From: Methylobacterium nodulans ORS 2060
Lineage (GTDB): Bacteria > Pseudomonadota > Alphaproteobacteria > Rhizobiales > Beijerinckiaceae
Direction of reading: 5' to 3'
NCBI RefSeq assembly: GCF_000022085.1
Contig: NC_011890.1
Location: 1-9,829 of the forward strand
DNA: 9,829 bases
A program made the translations under genes and the position numbers. The notes under the pieces were generated by a model that worked only from the letters and a program-made list of their open reading frames with translations, ran no database searches and was not told the origin of the DNA. How positions within the stretch are numbered: the stretch's first letter is position 1; every line of letters begins with the position of its first letter. Below, piece after piece: positions 6,604 through 9,829 of the stretch.

Positions 6604-6803
6604 TGGCTGATCCCCTGATTGCGGCGGACCGTCCGGGCCTCAAGCCACCGGTTGACGTCTGTGCTCCGGTACAGGATGCGCCGCGGCGATGGCCGGATTT
6701 CGGGCGGTCCGTCCTTGGCAGTCGCAAGCTCGCGCTCAAGGGTGCGCAGGCACACCTTGAGCTTCGCGGCGAGCTGTCGCTGCGTCATCAGCTCATCTTC
6801 CAT
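6600..6803 (-). CDS. AlpA/excisionase-like HTH DNA-binding protein
   Basis: A 67-aa protein, the usual size for AlpA/MerR-type excisionase-like regulators. Residues about 6-28 (MTQRQLAAKLKVCLRTLERE) form the helix-turn-helix, and 34-54 (PEIRPSPRRILYRSTDVNRW) form the wing ending in the typical 'Y...DVxRWL' pattern. The start is supported by GGGGA five bases upstream of the ATG. It is the first gene of a leftward operon, coupled by a 4-bp overlap to the 306-aa gene and followed by the primase. In P4-like elements such proteins switch on excision or replication genes; that role here is inferred. A candidate promoter and dyad lie 70-120 bp upstream. No integrase is in the window. Confidence 0.85.
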   Translation of the reverse strand: MEDELMTQRQLAAKLKVCLRTLERELATAKDGPPEIRPSPRRILYRSTDVNRWLEARTVRRNQGISQ

Positions 6804-6873
6804 GATATTCCCCGCGTAAACACCGCACCTACTGCCGAAGCCGACTTATGTCGCTCCGCTTGCGACGAGTTAG

Positions 6874-6903
6874 CGTATAACGACGACGAAGAGGTCACTA
6901 CAA
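6874..6903 (-). promoter_or_regulatory. Candidate promoter of the AlpA-like operon
   Basis: On the minus strand TTGTAG (6903-6898) and TATACG (6879-6874) are spaced by 18 bp, a moderate match to sigma-70 -35/-10 boxes. It leaves a leader of about 60-70 nt before the ATG at 6803. Confidence 0.4.
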
Positions 6904-6906
6904 TTC

Positions 6907-6922
6907 CCGCGCCGTAGCGCGG
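6907..6922. promoter_or_regulatory. Dyad next to the candidate promoter
   Basis: CCGCGC (6907-6912) and GCGCGG (6917-6922) form a 6-bp inverted repeat around CGTA, with flanking ATTCC/GGAAT that extends the symmetry through a small bulge. It sits just upstream of the -35 box on the operon strand, where an operator or activator site could lie. The binding protein is unknown; the AlpA-like protein is one possibility. Confidence 0.35.
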
Positions 6923-7678
6923 TGGAATGATCTGACAACATTAGGCTACACCTGACTAAAATCTGCGGCGACCCGTCGCAGGTCGTTCAGGGAGTGTGTT
7001 ATCGCGCCACATCGGAGTGGGCACAGGGGCGGCGGCGCGTCACGCCTACACAGCCCGGTTCGTATTTTTCCGCGGCCGGGGTGTCTTGCGCCTGAGGCCC
7101 CCGGGGTGGGGGGCCGGGGCATGGCCGGAGAGCCGTAGCCGAGCTGCCCGGTGCGCTCAGCGGCAGCGGGACCGCCCACCTGCCTTTGCGGGCGCCGCCG
7201 AGGGACCCGACGGGACCCGGGGGGGGGGGGCGTGAGGGCCGGCTCGGGCAGCGGTCGGGTTCGGGCTCAACCGGGCAGCGCTGCGGCCGCGCAGCGGGGC
7301 AGCCCACCTGCCTTGCGGGCGCCGCCGGGGTTCCTGCCGCTACCCGGGGGGCATGGCGGCCGGCCCTAGCAGGCTCAGGGCAGGCTCATGGCCGGCTCCC
7401 GGGCAGCACCGCTTCCGGGGAGCGCTGCGGCCGTGGGCGGGCTTGCGGCGGCTGTCGGGCGGCCCCACTGCCCGGGCCCTCCCCTGCCTGCAGCGGGACA
7501 GCCCACCTGCTTTGGCGGGCGCCGCCGAGGGACCCGACGAGACCCGGGGGGCCTATCGGGCAACCCCGCCCGGCAGCCTGTCCGATCACCCCCGCGAGCA
7601 GATCTCCACGCCCCACCGCTGCCTGACCGATCGGATGCCCGACGATCTGCGCGCGTGCAGAGCCATGCACCATGCGCC
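6923..7678. other. Gene-free, GC-rich repetitive region
   Basis: Open frames run through this region only because stop codons are rare in it; their translations are Gly/Pro/Arg/Ala-rich with no domain and no ribosome binding site. It is built largely of imperfect copies of two blocks, listed separately, and holds a 12-G homopolymer at 7219-7230. No gene is supported. Confidence 0.6.
7164..7551. repeat. Three imperfect direct repeats of about 60 bp
   Basis: Copies lie at 7164-7230, 7292-7351 and 7491-7551. Each begins near CAGCGGG, contains GCCCACCTGC and GGGCGCCGCCG, and ends in ACCCGGGGGG. The first and third are alike over the whole unit; the second has diverged in its second half. Between copies a second block (GGCCGGCTC ... 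GAGCGCTGCGGCCG-like) also repeats, near 7237-7290 and 7390-7432, so the array looks like successive duplication of a composite unit with decay. The first copy's G-run has grown to 12. Confidence 0.7.
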
Positions 7679-7791
7679 TGTCCGCAGAGGTATACCGCAG
7701 CGGACAGGCTCGGAGAGGCGGAAAACCCCGTCCGCTAGGGTTGATTTCGGCCTACGGACACGCTTTCATACGGACAGATCCCAAACGGACA
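7679..7791 (+). promoter_or_regulatory. res: res recombination locus (subsites I, II, III)
   Basis: Subsite I (7679-7706) is 28 bp with TGTCCG at its left end, CGGACA at its right end and TATA at the centre. Subsite II (about 7729-7760, 32 bp) is bounded by CGTCCG and CGGACA. Subsite III (about 7767-7791, 25 bp) ends in CGGACA, with a weaker left half. Centre distances are about 52 bp (I-II) and 34-35 bp (II-III). The sizes, spacing and order, with III nearest the resolvase ATG, match the res sites of gamma-delta/Tn3-type resolvases as I know them. This is the site where resolvase would bind and where subsite I would be cut at the central dinucleotide. Confidence 0.8.
7741..7769 (+). promoter_or_regulatory. 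Candidate resolvase promoter inside res
   Basis: TTGATT (7741-7746) and TTTCAT (7764-7769) are spaced by 17 bp. They fall within subsites II and III, so bound resolvase would block its own promoter, the autoregulation known for Tn3/gamma-delta resolvase genes. Confidence 0.4.
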
Positions 7792-7802
7792 GTCTGCCCG
7801 CC

Positions 7803-8448
7803 ATGACCTCAGCCCCGCAAACCATCCTCTACGCCCGCGTCAGCACCCTCGACCAAACCGCCGCCCATCAGGAGAAGCAGGCCGTCGCGGCAGGCTTCCA
7901 TATCGACGAGGTCGTGACCGACGAGGGCGTGTCAGGTGTCAGCACCCGCCTTGCTGACAGGCCGGGAGGGCGCCGGCTGTTCGACAAGCTGCGCCGCGGC
8001 GACATGCTTGTGGTCCGATGGGGTGGACCGGCTCGGCCGCGACTACGCGGACGTGTGTGAGACCATCCGCGAGTTCATGCGCCGCGGGGTCGTGGTGCGG
8101 ACCGTCATCAACGGCCTGACCTTCGACGGCGCCACCAAGGATCCCATGCAGAAGGCCGTCAGAGACGCGCTGATCGGCTTCATGGCCGCGACGGCACAGG
8201 CACAGGCCGAGGCGACGAAAGAGGCTCAGCGGGCCGGGATTGAGCACGCCAAGGCCCGTGAGGACGCCTACAGAGGGCGTAAGCCGTCCTACACCCGGGA
8301 TCAGTTCGCGATCGTGCGCAGCATGCTTGGGCAGGGGGTAGGGGTCTCGGCCATCGCGAAGGCTACCGGCCTGTCTCGGCAGACCGTGTACCGGATTGAG
8401 GCGGACCCGGCCGAAGCGGAGGCCATCCTCGCGCGGTGGGCGGCGTGA
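7803..8448 (+). pseudogene. Serine resolvase, frameshifted (Tn3-resolvase type)
   Basis: Site-specific serine recombinase that would resolve cointegrates or multimers at the adjacent res site. Two frames must be joined to give a full 214-aa protein: 7803 to about 8021, then about 8023 to 8448. Removing one G from the GGGG run at 8020-8023 restores VVRWVDRLGRDY. The N-terminus has the catalytic YARVST, with Arg12 and nucleophile Ser14. VDRLGR at 74-79 supplies the conserved Arg pair (R76, R79), followed by a long helix and a C-terminal helix-turn-helix at about 177-198 (GQGVGVSAIAKATGLSRQTV). Length and domain order are those of a normal small resolvase. As sequenced, translation stops at 8060 after 85 residues, before the catalytic Arg pair and all of the DNA-binding domain, so it should be inactive unless the extra G is a sequencing error. 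No transposase accompanies it. Confidence 0.88.
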
Positions 8449-8516
8449 GTGGGCAGCCGAACATCAGCGGGCTGCTGCGGCTTGAGCGGTCGCGGCTTCG
8501 TGCACCGGGGCCGGGG

Positions 8517-9008
8517 CTATCCCGTCCGGCGCCATGGCCACCATGAACGACGCGCCGTGGCAGTAGCGTGCCACCGATCGCGGTCCTGACGGATCTCATC
8601 GAGCACGGCCTGTAGCACCTCCACCTGCGTGGCCCTCAGGCGTTCGGCATCCCGCTCCTGACGCAGGACCTCCGCCTCATCCCTGAGGCGGCTGCGCTCG
8701 GCGGCGTGCTCTTCCTTCAGAGCATGAAGATCTCGCTCTAAACGGCAGATGTGGTTTGTTAAAACCGAAACAACAGACGCCCCATCGTCGTCCCCATCGC
8801 TACCCCCATCAGCGGGGGGATCGGCGGGGGGCTCAGACCCCCTCCCCTCCTGCAGGTGCTCAATGGGCACTCCCACCCGGGCCATGCCATCGTTGCCCAA
8901 CTGACGGGCCCATCGCTTGCGCCTCACGAGGTTGCGGGCGCTGTCCCCTCCAATGCCGAGCGCTTCGGCTAGCTCGGCATACGTCATCCACTGCACGTCG
9001 TCGGCCAT
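8517..9008 (-). CDS. HTH plus coiled-coil DNA-binding protein, KfrA-like architecture
   Basis: A 163-aa protein. Residues about 8-50 (MTYAELAEALGIGGDSARNL, then basic RRKRW and GVPIEHLQ) form a helix-turn-helix/wing. Residues 55-78 are an acidic Pro/Gly/Asp linker. Residues about 82-148 form a long charged coiled coil, and the end is aromatic and basic (RSWWPWRRTG). This layout (N-terminal DNA binding, C-terminal coiled coil) is that of KfrA-type plasmid proteins, and I recall similar Trp-tailed proteins as common in Methylobacterium. The tail could contact membrane or protein. A role in segregation or regulation is inferred. The gene converges on the resolvase, leaving 68 bp between stops. 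The ATG at 9008 has only a weak GGTGG upstream; an internal ATG at 8987 is possible. 21-bp-spaced repeats lie 280-350 bp upstream and might be its targets. Confidence 0.82.
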   Translation of the reverse strand: MADDVQWMTYAELAEALGIGGDSARNLVRRKRWARQLGNDGMARVGVPIEHLQEGRGSEPPADPPADGGSDGDDDGASVVSVLTNHICRLERDLHALKEEHAAERSRLRDEAEVLRQERDAERLRATQVEVLQAVLDEIRQDRDRWHATATARRSWWPWRRTG

Positions 9009-9201
9009 GGGGCCACCGCTCGGGGGATCGATAGGGCCGCGAGTGGGGCCACCGATCCCGCCATGGGTGGCCCACCGTGACGCTCCCGAGAAACGGTTAA
9101 GGGCTCGCTAACACGGTTGGGGAGTCGCAAGGGCGAAGGCCCCATCGAGGGCCCCGCGCGACCCTCCATGCGAGGGGGGCATGATGGGGCCGACTCGCGG
9201 C
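9009..9201. other. Gene-free GC-rich segment upstream of the KfrA-like gene
   Basis: No ORF is convincing. GGGGCCACCG occurs twice, at 9009-9018 and 9045-9054 (36 bp apart), and an inverted repeat GGGTGG/CCACC lies near 9065-9076. These might be operator elements for the leftward gene starting at 9008. Confidence 0.35.
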
Positions 9202-9214
9202 ACGGCTGACTCCT

Positions 9215-9242
9215 GCCGTTTGACGCGCGCCGTTTGACGCGC
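9215..9242. repeat. Perfect 14-bp tandem duplication
   Basis: GCCGTTTGACGCGC occurs twice head to tail, at 9215-9228 and 9229-9242. It is followed by a palindromic GAGCGCGCGCTC run and a CTCGGG/CCCGAG hairpin (9254-9269). Confidence 0.85.
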
Positions 9243-9290
9243 GAGCGCGCGCTCTCGGGCGTACCCGAGCACAGCGCCACGGCCCCGGCG

Positions 9291-9356
9291 TGTCAGCCGC
9301 TCGGCATAGTATGTCAGCCGTTGAGCGCAGCGTGTCAGCCGTTGAGGTGTTGTCAG
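9291..9356. repeat. Iteron-like TGTCAGCC direct repeats
   Basis: TGTCAGC starts at 9291, 9312, 9333 and 9351, with spacings of 21, 21 and 18 bp. The first three share TGTCAGCCGYT, and the middle two share TGTCAGCCGTTGAG. Spacing near two helical turns is typical of iterons or operator arrays bound on one face of the helix. On the minus strand the same period could encode a heptad-like peptide (QRLTRCA / QRLTYYA), but that frame has no ribosome binding site. Confidence 0.65.
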
Positions 9357-9373
9357 CACAGAGTTTTGTGGGG

Positions 9374-9409
9374 CTCGCCCCTCGTGCAGGGGTATCGGCG
9401 AGTTTTATT
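9374..9409 (+). terminator. Terminator-like hairpin
   Basis: CTCGCC (9374-9379) and GGCGAG (9397-9402) pair around an inner CCCCT/AGGGG hairpin, and TTTTATT follows on the + strand. No rightward gene was recognised upstream, so it may insulate the repeat region or end an unseen small RNA. Confidence 0.45.
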
Positions 9410-9580
9410 GCTTGTGCCGCCCTCTATTCAATCAAAGCCATAAAGTTGTGCCCATAATCGGCACCGGGTTTTGCGGAACTGAACTATATGAATACTTGGC
9501 CGCGAAAAACGATCTTCAACCCAAAGTCAGGGCCTACTCACTTGTCAGGCGGGTATTGAGGCGAGCGAGCGCCGGTGGGA
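9410..9580. other. Relatively AT-rich stretch without a gene
   Basis: This is noticeably lower in GC than the rest of the window. No ORF is supported. On the minus strand TTGATT followed about 18 bp later by CAATAA-like sequence could be a promoter reading left towards the repeats and the KfrA-like gene; the match is weak. AT-rich DNA beside iteron-like repeats is also a common origin layout. Confidence 0.35.
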
Positions 9581-9590
9581 TTTGACGGGC

Positions 9591-9806
9591 GGCCCCGCTT
9601 CGGGCCTGATGTGCGATCAGGCGACCGGCATCACGCCGAGTCGCACCAGGAGAACCACCGCCGCCGCAGTGAGACCCTGAAAAGCCAACGGCCCCACTCC
9701 TTGCCGGGAGTAGGGCCGTGGAACCGCCGAAGCGGCGATGTCGGGAACCAATAGCCTCCCGATATCGCCAGACCCTCCTTCGGGAGTCAACCGAGGACGC
9801 CGCTTC
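9591..9806. ncRNA. Highly structured segment, candidate small RNA or leader
   Basis: Inverted repeats lie end to end: GGCCC/GGGCC (9591-9606), CCTGAT/ATCAGG (9605-9621), a 7+5-bp stem (9688-9719), CCGC/GCGG (9724-9735), a 12-position stem with one non-Watson-Crick position (9735-9746 with 9757-9768), and CTCC-TTCG-GGAG (9774-9785, approximate). GAAGCGGCG (9729-9737) also pairs with CGCCGCTTC (9798-9806) to enclose the right part. Some stems fold better on one strand and some on the other (UUCG loops occur on both), so the RNA strand is not settled. No Rfam family was recognised. Confidence 0.4.
9617..9688 (-). CDS. Possible 23-aa hydrophobic peptide (toxin-like)
   Basis: A TTG at 9688 with AAGGAG 8 nt upstream (9702-9697) opens a 23-codon frame ending in TGA at 9617-9619. 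The translation begins with an initiator Met at TTG, continues AFQGLTAAAVVLLVRL and ends GVMPVA: one short hydrophobic helix with a single Arg. A GTG at 9697 is another in-frame start but abuts the Shine-Dalgarno sequence. The AAGGAG is buried in the 3' arm of the 9688-9719 hairpin, and the stop codon lies in the CCTGAT/ATCAGG hairpin. Short hydrophobic peptides with sequestered ribosome binding sites are typical of type I toxins; whether this one is expressed is unknown. It could be chance. Confidence 0.3.
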   Translation of the reverse strand: MAFQGLTAAAVVLLVRLGVMPVA

Positions 9807-9829
9807 TCGGAACGGTGAGGCTTTGCCTG

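Noticed and set aside
7219..7230. The 12-G run as a phase-variation switch
   Set aside because: It is not within or next to a supported coding sequence or promoter, so no gene would be switched.
7353..7802. An extended start for the resolvase within the GC-rich repeats
   Set aside because: The frame is open upstream, but the added sequence lies in the repeat array and res site; family homology starts at the ATG at 7803.
7803..8060. Programmed frameshifting in the resolvase
   Set aside because: Restoring the frame needs a +1 shift at GGGG without a known slippery motif or stimulator; a mutation or sequencing error is simpler.
9291..9356. CRISPR array
   Set aside because: The repeats are too short (about 8-14 bp), with spacing of 18-21 bp, and no cas genes; this is an iteron-like array.
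9108..9359. A minus-strand 83-codon ORF whose N-terminus has QRLT heptad-like repeats
   Set aside because: Start is a GTG without ribosome binding site, the repeats are better seen as DNA iterons with an 18-bp irregular step, and the second half is low-complexity.
9591..9829. tRNA, tmRNA or signal-recognition-particle RNA in the structured segment
   Set aside because: No T-loop GGTTCRA, CCA end, tag-coding frame or SRP apical motif could be found.

Overview
This 9.8 kb window is high-GC DNA with the codon use and gene style of an alphaproteobacterium. The style (small HTH/coiled-coil protein ending in a Trp-rich basic tail, DUF5681-type protein, small winged-helix protein) most resembles Methylobacterium/Methylorubrum. 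That taxonomic call is recollection of family style, not a search. The content is accessory: no housekeeping gene, tRNA, rRNA or CRISPR array is visible, and large parts carry no convincing gene.

Layout. (1) 1-1640: a winged-helix-like protein (64-666, +), a doubtful small coiled-coil ORF (900-1211, +) and a small two-helix membrane protein (1114-1359, -). The membrane protein gene has a hairpin plus T-tract just upstream and a terminator just downstream. A near-identical 37-bp copy of that downstream terminator lies at 1601-1637. (2) 1638-2372: no supported gene. (3) 2373-6803: a leftward replication module of phage-satellite or plasmid type. Its order of transcription is an AlpA-like HTH/excisionase (6600-6803), an unrecognised 306-aa protein overlapping it by 4 bp (5683-6603), a prim-pol/D5-type helicase (3014-5554) and a DUF5681-like protein (2373-2888). 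9-bp TGTGCAG-type units cluster at the last gene boundary and inside the last gene, and may mark an origin. (4) 6804-7678: a promoter/operator region, then about 600 bp of very GC-rich imperfect repeats with a 12-G tract and no gene. (5) 7679-8448: a complete-looking three-subsite res locus followed by a serine resolvase gene that is frameshifted by one extra G just before the catalytic Arg motif. (6) 8517-9008: a convergent HTH/coiled-coil protein (KfrA-like architecture). (7) 9009-9829: no ordinary gene, but a 14-bp tandem duplication, 21-bp-spaced TGTCAGCC repeats, a terminator-like hairpin and a highly structured segment. That segment could encode a small RNA or a 23-aa hydrophobic peptide with a sequestered ribosome binding site.

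How it fits together. The prim-pol helicase with an AlpA-like regulator suggests an element that replicates itself (P4-like satellite, phage-plasmid or plasmid). The resolvase/res pair would resolve multimers or transposition cointegrates, but is probably inactive as sequenced. No integrase, capsid, transposase, RepABC or partition ATPase is present, so the type of element cannot be settled from this window alone.
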